A DNA stretch of 64,000 nt from Tateyamaria omphalii (GCF_014651375.1 NZ_BMWT01000001.1:732501-796500); one strand, 5' to 3'. Counted from the first letter of the stretch, positions 1 to 14,134 are shown. Program-made: numbers and translations. Notes: generated by a model not told the origin, from the letters alone.

Positions 1-362
1 CGGACGAATTGACATCGTATAGAGAGATACAAGTTACTTTGAGAGCAATCTTGAAGTAACAATCAACACTGTTTGGTCGCCCGAGTGTGGGTATGACCTC
101 GGTGTGGTTCCAAGACCTTGGTAACAAGGAGTTGGAAGGCGACATTTCTGGGTGCTTCCTCGCCCGTTATGACGTATCCCGCGCTGAAAAGAACAGAGTT
201 GTCCAAGTCAAGTACACTAACCCGCGTGTCCGCACGGGCACGCACCGATCCTTTTGACCGACATCAAAGGGATCAGGGAAAGTATGCTTTTGACCAGAAA
301 ATGTTGATGAGTTGTTCCAGCTTCTCATCTCTTGAAGGCGCAAGTCTTTCTTTTTCTGGATC
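1..362 (+). other. 16S-23S internal transcribed spacer, 3' part
   Basis: This is the sequence directly upstream of the 23S gene, so it should be the distal part of the 16S-23S spacer. I find no tRNA in it; the tRNA-Ile and tRNA-Ala expected in Rhodobacterales spacers would lie before the window. Its last bases (356-371, running into the 23S) are perfectly complementary to 3184-3199, which forms the 16-bp stem that would bring the ends of pre-23S together for RNase III processing. Short open frames here are not credible genes. Confidence 0.7.
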
Positions 363-3193
<2,831 letters not shown>

Positions 3194-3290
3194 ATCCAGT
3201 AGAAGCAAGACTTCTTCTGATCACACAAAGCATACGCTAACACAGCGTACGCGACTTGGACTTTTGTTGATCGCTTCGAGCGGTTTTTTC

Positions 3291-3409
3291 GGTTTGGTGG
3301 TCATAGCGCAAGCAAAACACCCGGTCCCATCCCGAACCCGGCCGTTAAGTGCTGTAGCGCCGATGGTACTGCATCTTAAGGTGTGGGAGAGTAGGTCACT
3401 GCCAAACCT
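3291..3409 (+). rRNA. rrf: 5S ribosomal RNA
   Basis: A 5S rRNA of about 119 nt with the terminal helix GGTTTGG/CCAAACC, the conserved loop region around CCCATCCCGAAC, and GTAGCGCCGATGGTA. It lies about 100 bp after the 23S gene. The flanks extend the terminal helix (CGGTTTTTTC before, TAAAAAGCCG after), consistent with a processing stem for the 5S precursor. Confidence 0.95.
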
Positions 3410-3594
3410 AAAAAGCCGCTTGAAGAGTATCTCTCTTACGATTTCTTTCCCAAAAAACCGAATTGAGCGTCGATTCTGCACGTGAACATGTCGTGCGGCC
3501 CCGACTGTTTTGTAACTGACAGCCTTTGTTAAACACTTGGGTTGTATTGTCCGAGAGCCGGAAGGCACTGAACTGTCATATCGGGTCGTCAGAC

Positions 3595-4242
3595 ATGGGC
3601 ACCACTTGCCACGATGAAATCATCAGCCATGAATTTTTGGCCAATGTTCTCCAGGCGTCGCGGTCCTTTGCGTACCGATGCAAGAACGACGAAGCTGTCA
3701 CAATGACGTATCTGGCGGGAAGTGTGGTCGGGATTACCGGCCATACACCCGATGAACTGCTTTATAGCCGTGACCTGAATTATGCATCTTTGTGTCATCC
3801 TGAAGATCTGCAGCCAATGATTGATGATGTGGACGCTGCAATCGCGAATAACGAGTCGTGGGACATTGATTATCGCCTGATCCGCCGAGATTCATCGACC
3901 ATTCTGGTTCGCGAACGTGGTGCAGCCGTCCGCAACGCTTCGGGCGGGGTCGAATATTTGCAAGGTCTTGTTGTCGATGCCACAAACGAGAGCGTCTTGC
4001 GCCGGCAACTACAGGCAAACATAGACGCTACCACAACAGCAAACCGCGAGATTTTGGCATTGGCTGACAACATCGCGGCGTCAGTGCGTGAATTGGCCAT
4101 CCTGTCGATCAATGCCCGTATTGAGGCGGCCCGTGCAGGAGAGGCGGGACGCGGTTTTTCTGTTGTAGCGACCGAAATTGGGAATCTTGCGGACAAGAAC
4201 GCAGGCTGGGCAGATGAGATCGCGTCGCGGATGACACGTTAG
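3595..4242 (+). CDS. Small soluble PAS / chemoreceptor-tip protein
   Basis: A 215-residue protein with an N-terminal PAS_3-like fold (about residues 15-125, with LCHPEDL and a [10 protein letters not shown] end) followed by a short chemoreceptor (MCP) signalling hairpin. The tip signature [18 protein letters not shown] is clear, but the helical arms are far shorter than in a full receptor, and there is no membrane segment, HAMP domain or methylation region. It could be a cytoplasmic sensor that joins receptor arrays through the tip, or the remnant of a longer receptor. ATG at 3595 was chosen because the PAS domain begins soon after; an in-frame TTG start at 3526 would add 23 residues. It sits between 5S rRNA and tRNA-fMet, where these operons normally have only a short spacer. 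Confidence 0.75.
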   Translation: MGTTCHDEIISHEFLANVLQASRSFAYRCKNDEAVTMTYLAGSVVGITGHTPDELLYSRDLNYASLCHPEDLQPMIDDVDAAIANNESWDIDYRLIRRDSSTILVRERGAAVRNASGGVEYLQGLVVDATNESVLRRQLQANIDATTTANREILALADNIAASVRELAILSINARIEAARAGEAGRGFSVVATEIGNLADKNAGWADEIASRMTR

Positions 4243-4395
4243 GGTCGAAACACACCCGACCTACTCTGGGTCTTCCGTGGAATTTCAGGTGAGGGTCTAG
4301 GATGTGCACAAATTTATGACGGTTTTCTGAAGGCAAATGCGTGACACGGCCTTGCGGTCCTCCGCGACTCGGCGTACATCACCTGAACCAAATGG

Positions 4396-4472
<77 letters not shown>

Positions 4473-4474
4473 AA

Positions 4475-4500
4475 AAACGCCGCTTTTCGGAGCGGCGTTT
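4475..4500. terminator. Intrinsic terminator after tRNA-fMet, probably bidirectional
   Basis: Perfect 10-bp stem AAACGCCGCT/AGCGGCGTTT with loop TTTCGG. On the plus strand the arm ends in TTT followed by CCCGTTTT. On the minus strand the stem is followed by a T run, so it can also end oxyR transcription, whose stop codon lies at 4507-4509. Confidence 0.85.
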
Positions 4501-4506
4501 CCCGTT

Positions 4507-5436
4507 TTAGCCCTTTGTCGGTTTGTCATGCATCACGTATTGGTCCGCATCGCGCCCGGCGGCCTTCTGCACAATTTCAGCGAGTTCGTTCAGCATTTTT
4601 CCCATTGGGTTCGAAGCACGCCACGCCAGACCAATGGATCGTTGAGGTGCCGGAGCATCAAAGCGGTTGACGCAGACGGGGGCAGAACGTGTTTCGACGT
4701 CAATCGCCATTTCCGGGATGAGTGTCACCCCAATGCCGGCGCCCACCATTTGAACCAGTGTGCCAAGCGAACTTCCGTCCAAGCCGCCGCCGGGACGGTT
4801 TGGGTTGATGTTGCAGAATGATATCGCCTGATCGCGAAAGCAGTGCCCTTCTTCCAGAAGTAGAAGGCGCATGGATGCCAGTGTATCCAGCCCGACCGGT
4901 GCCGCGTCCCGATCGGTATCGGGTCGAATCAACACCATTTCCTCCGTAAACAGCCGCGTTTCCACAAGTGCCGGTTCGTCGAGAGGCAGCGCAACTATGC
5001 CTGCATCCAGTTGCCCATCTAGAAGCTCGTCTATCAGACGAGGGGTGACTGTTTCACGAACATGCAGGTCGACTTGTGGGTGGGCCGATGTCAAAGCACT
5101 TATGAAATTTGGAAGCAGATAGGGCGCGATTGTGGGAATGACTCCAAGGCGCAGAAGCCCCAACCCACTTCCGCGCGCGGTCTGTGCCCAGTCTCCCAGC
5201 TCATCTACGGCTTGCAGGATTGGTGTGGCGCGTTCTGAGAACTCCTCGCCCCGCGGCGTTAATCGGAGAGCGCGGGGCTGCCGTTCAAACAGTTCGACCC
5301 CCAGATTTTCCTCCAAGTCGCGAATCTGGACAGAGAGGGCAGGTTGCGAGATGGCGCAACGGTCAGCCGCGCGACCAAAGTGCAGATCTTCGGCCAGCGC
5401 CTTGAAGTAACGGAGTTGCCGCAAAGTTATATTCAT
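4507..5436 (-). CDS. oxyR: Hydrogen peroxide-responsive LysR regulator OxyR
   Basis: A 309-residue LysR-family regulator with an N-terminal winged helix-turn-helix (about 1-60; FGRAADRCAISQPALS) and a C-terminal redox domain. The peroxide-sensing cysteines fall at residues 199 and 208 (GHCFRDQAISFC), the same numbers as in E. coli OxyR, which strongly supports the assignment. It should activate the divergent katG when the disulfide forms. It starts at ATG 5436; the 231-bp intergenic region carries candidate sites for both genes. The stop is next to a terminator shared with the rRNA/tRNA unit. Confidence 0.93.
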   Translation of the reverse strand: MNITLRQLRYFKALAEDLHFGRAADRCAISQPALSVQIRDLEENLGVELFERQPRALRLTPRGEEFSERATPILQAVDELGDWAQTARGSGLGLLRLGVIPTIAPYLLPNFISALTSAHPQVDLHVRETVTPRLIDELLDGQLDAGIVALPLDEPALVETRLFTEEMVLIRPDTDRDAAPVGLDTLASMRLLLLEEGHCFRDQAISFCNINPNRPGGGLDGSSLGTLVQMVGAGIGVTLIPEMAIDVETRSAPVCVNRFDAPAPQRSIGLAWRASNPMGKMLNELAEIVQKAAGRDADQYVMHDKPTKG

Positions 5437-5448
5437 AGGATTTAATTA

Positions 5449-5496
5449 TAGAGACCATTGGAAAATGCAACTTCTACAAATGGCAGGTTGTCTCTA
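5449..5496. promoter_or_regulatory. Candidate OxyR binding region
   Basis: Perfect 7-bp inverted repeat TAGAGAC (5449-5455) and GTCTCTA (5490-5496), spanning 48 bp just upstream of oxyR. OxyR tetramers cover about this length, and LysR regulators usually bind next to their own gene. The canonical four ATAG/CTAT half-sites are not all visible, so this is inferred from position, symmetry and span. Confidence 0.4.
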
Positions 5497-5592
5497 GGTT
5501 CGCTTTTGTAAGTGTGCCGCTTTGCCTGAACCCAGGCGAATCGCGCATATCGGGCTGGATCGGCAGGGGGCGGAAATCATTCTGAAGACAAG

Positions 5593-5609
5593 TCTAGAAT
5601 GATTCTTAA
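5593..5609 (+). promoter_or_regulatory. Irr-type iron control element upstream of katG
   Basis: TCTAGAATGATTCTTAA matches the alphaproteobacterial Irr box TTTAGAA-N3-TTCTAAA at 12 of 14 fixed positions. It lies about 60 bp before the katG start. It also overlaps the right arm of a longer inverted repeat (5576-5583 with 5596-5603). KatG is a heme enzyme, so control by the heme/iron regulator Irr in addition to OxyR is plausible. Binding itself is inferred. Confidence 0.5.
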
Positions 5610-5655
5610 CTTTCACTAGATCAGACCTTAGCAACGACACGCAACGCAGCAATGA

Positions 5656-7842
<2,187 letters not shown>

Positions 7843-7862
7843 ACCGCATCAAAACCAAAGAG

Positions 7863-7890
7863 ACGCGGGCCCATCGTGGCCCGCGTTTTT
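7863..7890. terminator. Intrinsic terminator between katG and pcaG
   Basis: Stem ACGCGGGCC/GGCCCGCGT (7863-7871 and 7878-7886) with loop CATCGT, followed by TTTTT on the plus strand. It lies between the convergent katG and pcaG stop codons, so it ends katG transcription and may also stop the pca operon. Confidence 0.85.
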
Positions 7891-7894
7891 CGTT

Positions 7895-8464
7895 TCAGAC
7901 ATCCAGAAAAACCGTTTCACCCGCTCCTTGCAAGTGGATGTCGAACTGAAAGACGGTTGGCGACACTTCCTTGGCAATCAGTGTTTCCCGCCGCGCCCCC
8001 TCAATCAGCGACAGCAAAGGGTCACTGTCCAATAGCGGATCATCAGGAAAATACATCCGGGTGTGCAGACCCACATTGATGCCACGCGCCACGATCCAAA
8101 AGATGATATGCGCTGCCCCAACGCTTGAAGCGCCGGGTCGCACTGTATCAAAGCGCCAGGCCCCCGTGCTTTGATCCGCAGGGCATCGACCCCACCCGGT
8201 AAATCCGCTGTTCATTGTTCCAAAGCGACCCAAAGCGTCGGCCTGCCAGATCTCAATCAAGGCATCGGTGAGCGGCGCGCCCTGTCCGTCAAAGACGGTG
8301 CCCGTAACCGTGATCCGCTCCCCCTCAACCGTATCGGTCAACATCTTCGCACCCGGGTCGCCGTCGTAAACGCCCTTGATACCAGCAAAATTGGGTGTGC
8401 AGCCGATATGCACATAGGGTCCGGCCGTCTGCGATGGGCTTTCTTTCAACCGTTTGGCTGCCAT
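7895..8464 (-). CDS. pcaG: Protocatechuate 3,4-dioxygenase, alpha subunit
   Basis: A 189-residue alpha subunit of the intradiol dioxygenase that opens protocatechuate to 3-carboxy-cis,cis-muconate. It has the family beta-sandwich with SQTAGPYVHIG near the N-terminus and LIEIWQADALGRF. It lacks the iron-binding Tyr/His set seen in the beta subunit, as expected for PcaG. Its ATG overlaps the pcaH stop (TGATG), which points to translational coupling and balanced subunit synthesis. It is the last gene of pcaC-pcaH-pcaG, and the katG/pcaG terminator follows. Confidence 0.93.
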   Translation of the reverse strand: MAAKRLKESPSQTAGPYVHIGCTPNFAGIKGVYDGDPGAKMLTDTVEGERITVTGTVFDGQGAPLTDALIEIWQADALGRFGTMNSGFTGWGRCPADQSTGAWRFDTVRPGASSVGAAHIIFWIVARGINVGLHTRMYFPDDPLLDSDPLLSLIEGARRETLIAKEVSPTVFQFDIHLQGAGETVFLDV

Positions 8465-9186
8465 CAGTTTCCCTCCGGCCGGTTTTCGAATGGGGTCGAG
8501 CCGCGCCCGCGCAGGATGATGTCAAAGTGGTAGGCCAGTGCGTCCATGGGTGCTGTTGCCTCCATATCGAGGCGGGCGGTGAGCTGATCAATCGCCATCG
8601 GGTCCGAGATCGCACGGACGATGGGGCAAAGCTGGATCAGCGGGTCGCCTTCGAAATACATCTGCGTGATCAATCGCTGCGCAAAGCTGTGCCCGAAAAC
8701 GGAAAAATGGATATGGGCGGGTCGCCAAGAATTGGGGCCGTTCGGCCAGGGGTAAGGACCCGGCTGCACGGTCATGAATCTGTAGGTTCCGTCATCAGCG
8801 GAAATCATGCGCCCGCATCCACCAAAGTTCGGGTCAAGCGGAGCCAGATACCCCTCCTTGGCATGGCGGTAGCGACCGCCTGCATTGGCTTGCCAGATCT
8901 CGATCAACGCGCCCGGCACGGGGCGCGCGTTTTCGTCAAGCACGCGCCCATGCACAATCATACGAGGGCCAATTGCCAGTTCCCCCGGTGCGGCGAAGTT
9001 GCGGATCAGATCGTTGTCGAGTGGGCCGAGCATGTCATGCCCAAACACGGGTCCGCTGTCTTCGTTTTGCGAAGGTGGAGCCTTGATCAGAGGCTTTTGC
9101 GGTGACCGGTATATGCTGGACTTGTAGTCGGGAAAGTGGGCTGCCGGATGCCAGCTGCGGTCACGCGGATAGAGCGGTTCAACCAC
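8464..9186 (-). CDS. pcaH: Protocatechuate 3,4-dioxygenase, beta subunit
   Basis: A 240-residue catalytic beta subunit. The non-heme iron(III) ligands are all present: Y106 (GGRYRH), Y145 (GPYPW), H158 and H160 (RPAHIHF), in the same order and spacing as the known PcaH enzymes. The start is GTG 9186, six bases after a clear GGAGG lying inside the end of pcaC, so the two genes overlap by 8 bp. It works as a hetero-oligomer with PcaG in the beta-ketoadipate pathway for aromatic acids such as 4-hydroxybenzoate and lignin products. Confidence 0.95.
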   Translation of the reverse strand: MVEPLYPRDRSWHPAAHFPDYKSSIYRSPQKPLIKAPPSQNEDSGPVFGHDMLGPLDNDLIRNFAAPGELAIGPRMIVHGRVLDENARPVPGALIEIWQANAGGRYRHAKEGYLAPLDPNFGGCGRMISADDGTYRFMTVQPGPYPWPNGPNSWRPAHIHFSVFGHSFAQRLITQMYFEGDPLIQLCPIVRAISDPMAIDQLTARLDMEATAPMDALAYHFDIILRGRGSTPFENRPEGN

Positions 9187-9562
9187 TTTTTGCCTCCATC
9201 TCGGCGAAAGTGTCCTTGGCGATTTTCAGCGCGCGGTTGGCGCGTGGCACGCCCGCATAGATTGCGACGTGCTGGAATGCTTCGGTTACGTCCTGTTTGC
9301 TGGCCCCCGTGCGTGCCGTCGCGCGGATGTGCATGGGGATTTCATCGAAGTTGCCGGTGGCGGCAAGAAGCGCAAGGGTCAGCATGGACCGTTCTCGCAA
9401 GCTGATCGCGTCACTGGCCCAGACGGTGCCCCAAGCCCCTTCGGTGATCAGTTCCTGAAACGGTGCATCAAAGGGTGTTTTAACGGCCTCGGCCCGGTCC
9501 ACGTGGGCATCGCCCAGCACGGTCCTGCGCACGCCCATGCCTCTGGCCCATTTGTCGTCCAT
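9179..9562 (-). CDS. pcaC: 4-carboxymuconolactone decarboxylase
   Basis: A 127-residue AhpD-like protein that decarboxylates gamma-carboxymuconolactone to the enol-lactone of beta-ketoadipate. The typical core is visible: [20 protein letters not shown] and [34 protein letters not shown] 9562 is preferred because GGGAGGG precedes it; the frame extends further upstream without a ribosome site. It is the first gene of the pca operon, whose promoter should lie in the 119 bp before the divergent aspS. pcaB, pcaD and pcaQ are not in this window. Confidence 0.92.
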   Translation of the reverse strand: MDDKWARGMGVRRTVLGDAHVDRAEAVKTPFDAPFQELITEGAWGTVWASDAISLRERSMLTLALLAATGNFDEIPMHIRATARTGASKQDVTEAFQHVAIYAGVPRANRALKIAKDTFAEMEAKSG

Positions 9563-9681
9563 CAAACCCTCCCTTTTCTGTGGTGATAGCATGGGGCAAA
9601 CAGCGTTGTCGCCTTGACTTTCCACCCCTTGCCCGGTGTATCTGCGCCGATCAAAAACCGCAGCCCCGAAGGGATCTCGTC

Positions 9682-11463
9682 ATGCATGCTTACCGCTCTC
9701 ACTCCTGCGCCGCTCTGACCTCGGCCAATGTGGGTGATAATGTGCGTTTGTCGGGCTGGGTCCACCGGGTGCGCGACCATGGTGGCGTATTGTTTATCGA
9801 CCTGCGCGACCACTACGGTATCACGCAAGTGCTGTGTGACCCTGACAGCCCGGTATTTTCCGAGGTTGAGAAGGTGCGCAGCGAATGGTGCATTCGCATC
9901 GATGGCAACGTGAAGGCGCGGGACGAGAGCCTCATCAACCCCAAGCTGCCCACGGGCGAGATCGAAGTCTACATTCGTGACCTGGAGGTGCTAGGCCAAT
10001 CGGCAGAGCTGCCTTTGATGGTGTTCGGCGATCAGGAATATCCGGAAGAAACGCGCCTGACCTATCGCTACCTCGACCTGCGTCGTGACAAGATGCAGGA
10101 GAATATGAAGCTGCGGTCTGACGTTGTGTCCTCGATCCGCAAGCGCATGTGGGACAAGGAATTCCGCGAATACCAGACACCCATCATTACGGCATCCTCG
10201 CCCGAAGGTGCGCGTGACTTTTTGGTGCCCTCGCGCCTGCATCCCGGCAAATTCTACGCCCTGCCGCAGGCCCCGCAGCAGTTCAAGCAGCTGCTCATGG
10301 TGTCGGGCTTTGACAAGTATTTCCAGATCGCGCCCTGTTTCCGTGACGAAGACCCACGCGCGGACCGTTCGCCCACCGACTTCTACCAGTTGGACATGGA
10401 GATGTCCTTTGTCGAGCAGCAGGACGTGTTCGACACCATTGCCCCTGTTCTGGCCGGCGTGTTCGAAGAATTCGGTGGGGGCAAGAAGGTGGATGCGCCT
10501 GAGACATGGGAGCAGATCAGCTACCGTGACGCGGCGCTGTGGTATGGGTCCGACAAACCCGACCTGCGCAACCCCATTAAAATGCAAGTGGTCTCCGACC
10601 ACTTCCGCGATTCCGGCTTTGCGATTTTCGCAAAGCTGTTGGAGCAGGAAGGCACCGAGATCCGCGCCATCCCCGCGCCAACAGGTGGTAGCCGAAAGTT
10701 CTGTGACCGGATGAATGCTTATGCGCAGAAAGAAGGGCTGCCGGGGATGGGCTACATCTTCTGGCGTGACCAGGGCGAAGGTATGGAGGCCGCTGGACCG
10801 CTCGCCAAGAACATTGGCCCTGAACGCACCGAAGCCATCCGCCAGCAATTGGGCCTTGGCGTTGGCGACGCGGCGTTCTTCCTTGGCGGCAAACCCAAGG
10901 CATTCGAAGCTATCGCGGGCCGTGCCCGCAACGTGATCGGCGAAGAACTCAAACTGATCGACGAAGACAGGTTTGCTTTTGCCTGGATCGTGGATTTCCC
11001 GATCTACGAGGCGGACGAGGAAACCGGCAAGATCGACTTTGAACACAACCCGTTCTCCATGCCGCAGGGCGGGATGGACGCGCTGCGGGGCGATCCGCTC
11101 AAGGTACTGGGCTATCAGTACGACCTTGCGTGCAATGGGTATGAGCTGGTGTCCGGTGCCATCCGGAACCACCGGCCCGAGATCATGTTCAAGGCGTTCG
11201 AGATCGCAGGCTATGACGAAGCGGAAGTGCGCAAGCGCTTCGGCGGGATGGTTAATGCTTTCCAATACGGCGCGCCACCCCACGGCGGCTGTGCAGCGGG
11301 TATCGACCGCATTGTCATGCTTCTGGCGGGTGAGCAGAACATCCGCGAGGTGATCCTGTTCCCCATGAACCAGCGCGCCGAAGACTTGATGATGCAAGCC
11401 CCGTCAGATCCCACGAGCGACCAGCTGATGGAGCTGGGTCTGCGCGTTATTCCGCAGGACTGA
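9682..11463 (+). CDS. aspS: Aspartyl-tRNA synthetase
   Basis: A 593-residue class IIb synthetase. In order: an OB-fold anticodon domain (about 15-105), a class II catalytic core with motif 2 ([16 protein letters not shown]), a bacterial GAD insertion, and motif 3 ([22 protein letters not shown]). Length matches bacterial AspRS. Alphaproteobacteria generally use a non-discriminating form that also charges tRNA-Asn for GatCAB; which form this is cannot be told here. ATG 9682 begins MHAYRSHSC, a common AspRS N-terminus; the open frame upstream is not conserved. Confidence 0.97.
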   Translation: MHAYRSHSCAALTSANVGDNVRLSGWVHRVRDHGGVLFIDLRDHYGITQVLCDPDSPVFSEVEKVRSEWCIRIDGNVKARDESLINPKLPTGEIEVYIRDLEVLGQSAELPLMVFGDQEYPEETRLTYRYLDLRRDKMQENMKLRSDVVSSIRKRMWDKEFREYQTPIITASSPEGARDFLVPSRLHPGKFYALPQAPQQFKQLLMVSGFDKYFQIAPCFRDEDPRADRSPTDFYQLDMEMSFVEQQDVFDTIAPVLAGVFEEFGGGKKVDAPETWEQISYRDAALWYGSDKPDLRNPIKMQVVSDHFRDSGFAIFAKLLEQEGTEIRAIPAPTGGSRKFCDRMNAYAQKEGLPGMGYIFWRDQGEGMEAAGPLAKNIGPERTEAIRQQLGLGVGDAAFFLGGKPKAFEAIAGRARNVIGEELKLIDEDRFAFAWIVDFPIYEADEETGKIDFEHNPFSMPQGGMDALRGDPLKVLGYQYDLACNGYELVSGAIRNHRPEIMFKAFEIAGYDEAEVRKRFGGMVNAFQYGAPPHGGCAAGIDRIVMLLAGEQNIREVILFPMNQRAEDLMMQAPSDPTSDQLMELGLRVIPQD

Positions 11464-11490
11464 GCACGCAATTGCCAACATGCTAGAGGG

Positions 11491-11511
11491 TGCCCCGTGA
11501 AAAGTGGGGCA
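11491..11511 (+). terminator. Hairpin after aspS, weak terminator candidate
   Basis: TGCCCC (11491-11496) pairs with GGGGCA (11506-11511) around a 9-nt loop, 28 bases after the aspS stop. There is no T run after it, so it is more likely an mRNA 3' end stabiliser than a strong intrinsic terminator. Confidence 0.3.
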
Positions 11512-11560
11512 TCCAATGCTATCTTGGGCCTGCTATACGGCAAACCAAGGTTCCAAAACT

Positions 11561-12952
11561 GTGCGTAATTTCGATCCAGAACTTGCGGAAATCCGGTTCG
11601 GATACGGCCTTTCCCCGCTTTACGATGCGCCGAAAAACGTCGCGCGGATGCTGGATGGGCTGACGGGACCAGATGATATGCAGCGTGCATTTCCCATTGA
11701 GCCGTTTGTGAAATTTCGTGCGCGCATGGTCGAAGTGCAGCGGCAGAATGCAATCCGTCGCAAAAACCGGGGTACCGAATTGGCTGCCGCGGCCCGGAAG
11801 CAGCGCAACGTAATCAACCAGGAAGCACGCGTGGCCATGTTCGACTGGTTGGGACAGACCATGCTGCGTCGCGTGCATACCCAAACGGCACTGCGCGAAC
11901 GGATCGTTGCCTTTTGGGCGGATCATTTCACCGCTCGCGGCAAGCGGGGTGTGATCCGGCGCGGCACGTCGCCTTACATTGAAGACGCCATTCGACCGTT
12001 CATCACCGGGCGGTTCGACGATCTGCTTCAGGCCGCGGTCATGCATCCGTTGATGTTGGATTATCTCGATCAGACCCGGTCAATGGGTCCAGCCAGTTTT
12101 CGTGCGCTGAAACGCGGCCCCAAAAAAGCGGCTGGATTGAACGAAAACCTTGCGCGTGAGGTACTTGAGTTGCACACGCTGGGTGTCGATGGGCCCTACA
12201 CTCAGGAGGACGTCACGCAATTGGCCGAGCTGTTTACCGGTCTGAGTTTTGACGCTCGCAATGGGTTCAAATTTCGAAAGGACTTTGCCGAACCCGGTTC
12301 AGAAACAGTACTGGGCGTGGACTACGGCGAGGAAGCCACCGTGAAATCCGTGCGGGCGGCTTTGCGCGATTTGGCTGCCCATCCCTCCACCGCGCGACAC
12401 CTTGCATCAAAACTGGCAGTGCATTTTGTGTCCGATACGCCGGATCCCGCGTTGGTGGATGCGCTTGAGGCGGCGTATGTCGATCATGATGGGCAATTGA
12501 TGGCGATGTACGATGTGCTTCTCAATCACCCATCCTCGTGGGAGCGGTCCGTATCCAACTTCAAGCTGCCGATTGATTTTGTTTCTTCGGCCTTGCGCGC
12601 GCTTGCCATACCCAAGGATGCGTTTGCGGATCGTGATGAAAAATGGATACGTAGATTTTTTGGAGCGCCCTTGGCGCACATGGGTCAGACTTGGGAACGT
12701 CCCATCGGTCCGGACGGATGGGATGAGGACGACGTCGCGTGGATTACCCCGCAGGGGGTGGCGGCCCGGGTATCTTGGTCCATGGCGGTGCCAGTGCGGA
12801 TGATCGAACCTTTGCCCGATCCCAGAGCGTTTGCCGAACTGGCACTGGGGAGTTTTGCAAATGAAGCCGTACGTTTTGCCGCTTCCGCGGCCGAAAGCAG
12901 ACCGGAAGCCATTGGAGTTGTTCTGATGTCCCCGGCGTTTCAGCGCAGATAG
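11561..12952 (+). CDS. DUF1800 family protein
   Basis: A 463-residue member of the DUF1800 family, recognised by its start FDPELAEIRFGYGLSP, the ERIVAFWADHFT core, and LNENLAREVLELHTLGVDGPYTQEDV. The family has no established biochemical role and is nearly always followed by a DUF1501 gene, as here (9 bp apart). GTG 11561 is preferred because the family motif begins within a few residues and AAGG precedes it; ATG codons at 11504 and 11516 are also in frame but lack a ribosome site. No clear signal peptide is visible. The product name reflects the family only. Confidence 0.85.
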   Translation: MRNFDPELAEIRFGYGLSPLYDAPKNVARMLDGLTGPDDMQRAFPIEPFVKFRARMVEVQRQNAIRRKNRGTELAAAARKQRNVINQEARVAMFDWLGQTMLRRVHTQTALRERIVAFWADHFTARGKRGVIRRGTSPYIEDAIRPFITGRFDDLLQAAVMHPLMLDYLDQTRSMGPASFRALKRGPKKAAGLNENLAREVLELHTLGVDGPYTQEDVTQLAELFTGLSFDARNGFKFRKDFAEPGSETVLGVDYGEEATVKSVRAALRDLAAHPSTARHLASKLAVHFVSDTPDPALVDALEAAYVDHDGQLMAMYDVLLNHPSSWERSVSNFKLPIDFVSSALRALAIPKDAFADRDEKWIRRFFGAPLAHMGQTWERPIGPDGWDEDDVAWITPQGVAARVSWSMAVPVRMIEPLPDPRAFAELALGSFANEAVRFAASAAESRPEAIGVVLMSPAFQRR

Positions 12953-12961
12953 GAGCGTTTG

Positions 12962-14134
12962 ATGGCCAAACCAGTTTCCCGCCGTGACTTTCTTGCCCGT
13001 ATTGGTCTGATTGGCTGTTCCTTGGCCGCCAGCCCTCTTCTGACACCGGTCAGCTTTGCCGCGGCTCCCTGGGACACCCGATTGGTTGTCATCATCCTGC
13101 GCGGCGGCATGGACGGTTTGGATGTAGTTCAGCCCTATGGGGACCCGGCATTCAAGCGCTTGCGCGGGTCATTGGCCTTGGGTCCCGAAGGTGGGGCTTA
13201 CGATCTTGATGGCTATTTCGCACTGCACCCCGGTCTCGCACCGCTTATCCCGCTGTGGGAGGCAGGGCAGCTGTCCTTTGCGCACGCTGTATCAACGCCC
13301 TATCGGGACAAGCGCAGCCATTTCGACGGGCAGGACTTGCTTGAGGCAGGAACGACCAGTCTGGCCGGTGTGCGGGACGGGTGGTTGAACCGGATGCTTC
13401 AAGCGGTGCCCGGTGTGACATCACAAACGGCCTATGCCGTTGGGCGCAGCGACATGCGCCTGCTACAGGGCGAGGCCGAGGTGGCGAACTGGTCACCAGA
13501 TGCGCGTCTGAAACTGAGCCCTCAAGCGGTCCGTTTGTTGGAGCTGGTGACTGAAACCGATCCGGCTTTGCATGCGGCGCTGTCGGAAGCTCAACTGCTG
13601 TCGCAGGTGCAGGATGACGCGCCCAAACGTGGCAAAAGCGGTCATGTTCAGATCGCTGAATTTGCAGCAGCGCGTTTGTCCCAAGGCGCGCGGATTGCTG
13701 CGTTTTCCCTGAATGGATGGGATACGCACAGTGCGCAGAGCCGTTCAATTGACGCCGCTTTGAAACGTCTGTCGGAAACCCTCCTGACATTGCGTGGAAA
13801 GATGCGTGGCGATACGTGGCGCAAGACAGCAGTCGTCGCGATGACCGAATTCGGTCGAACAGCGCGCCAGAATGGCACCGGTGGTACGGATCACGGCACA
13901 GGTGGTCTGATGATTTTGGCCGGTGGTGCGATCAAAGGCGGGCACGTTTTTGGCGACTGGCCGGGGCTTGGTGACGGCAACTTGTATCAGGATCGCGATC
14001 TTATGCCGACAGGTGATGTGCGTGCCCATGCCGCCTGGGTGATGCGGGGTCTCACGGGGTTGGACAGGCACGTGATGGAGAGCGCTGTTTTCCCCGGCTT
14101 GGACATGGGCACCGATCCAGGCTTGATCCTCTGA
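12962..14134 (+). CDS. DUF1501 family Tat-exported protein
   Basis: A 390-residue DUF1501 protein with an alkaline-phosphatase/sulfatase-like fold inferred from the family. The N-terminus carries a twin-arginine signal (VSRRDFLARIG, then a hydrophobic stretch ending PVSFAAA), so it should be folded before export to the periplasm. Family motifs include LRGGMDGLDVVQPYGDP near the start, GWDTHSAQ, and TEFGRTARQNGTGGTDHG. ATG 12962 follows AGGAG at a good distance. It forms a two-gene operon with the DUF1800 gene; they probably act together, but no activity is established. Confidence 0.87.
   Translation: MAKPVSRRDFLARIGLIGCSLAASPLLTPVSFAAAPWDTRLVVIILRGGMDGLDVVQPYGDPAFKRLRGSLALGPEGGAYDLDGYFALHPGLAPLIPLWEAGQLSFAHAVSTPYRDKRSHFDGQDLLEAGTTSLAGVRDGWLNRMLQAVPGVTSQTAYAVGRSDMRLLQGEAEVANWSPDARLKLSPQAVRLLELVTETDPALHAALSEAQLLSQVQDDAPKRGKSGHVQIAEFAAARLSQGARIAAFSLNGWDTHSAQSRSIDAALKRLSETLLTLRGKMRGDTWRKTAVVAMTEFGRTARQNGTGGTDHGTGGLMILAGGAIKGGHVFGDWPGLGDGNLYQDRDLMPTGDVRAHAAWVMRGLTGLDRHVMESAVFPGLDMGTDPGLIL

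Noticed and set aside
3270-3290. Terminator-like CGCT-TCG-AGCG plus T run between 23S and 5S
   Set aside because: The T-rich part pairs with TAAAAAGCCG after the 5S gene, so it is better explained as the 5S precursor processing stem; a terminator here would remove 5S from the operon.
9991-11397. Long antisense open frame (468 codons) opposite aspS
   Set aside because: Composition is the typical shadow of a GC-rich gene, and aspS is unambiguous on the other strand.
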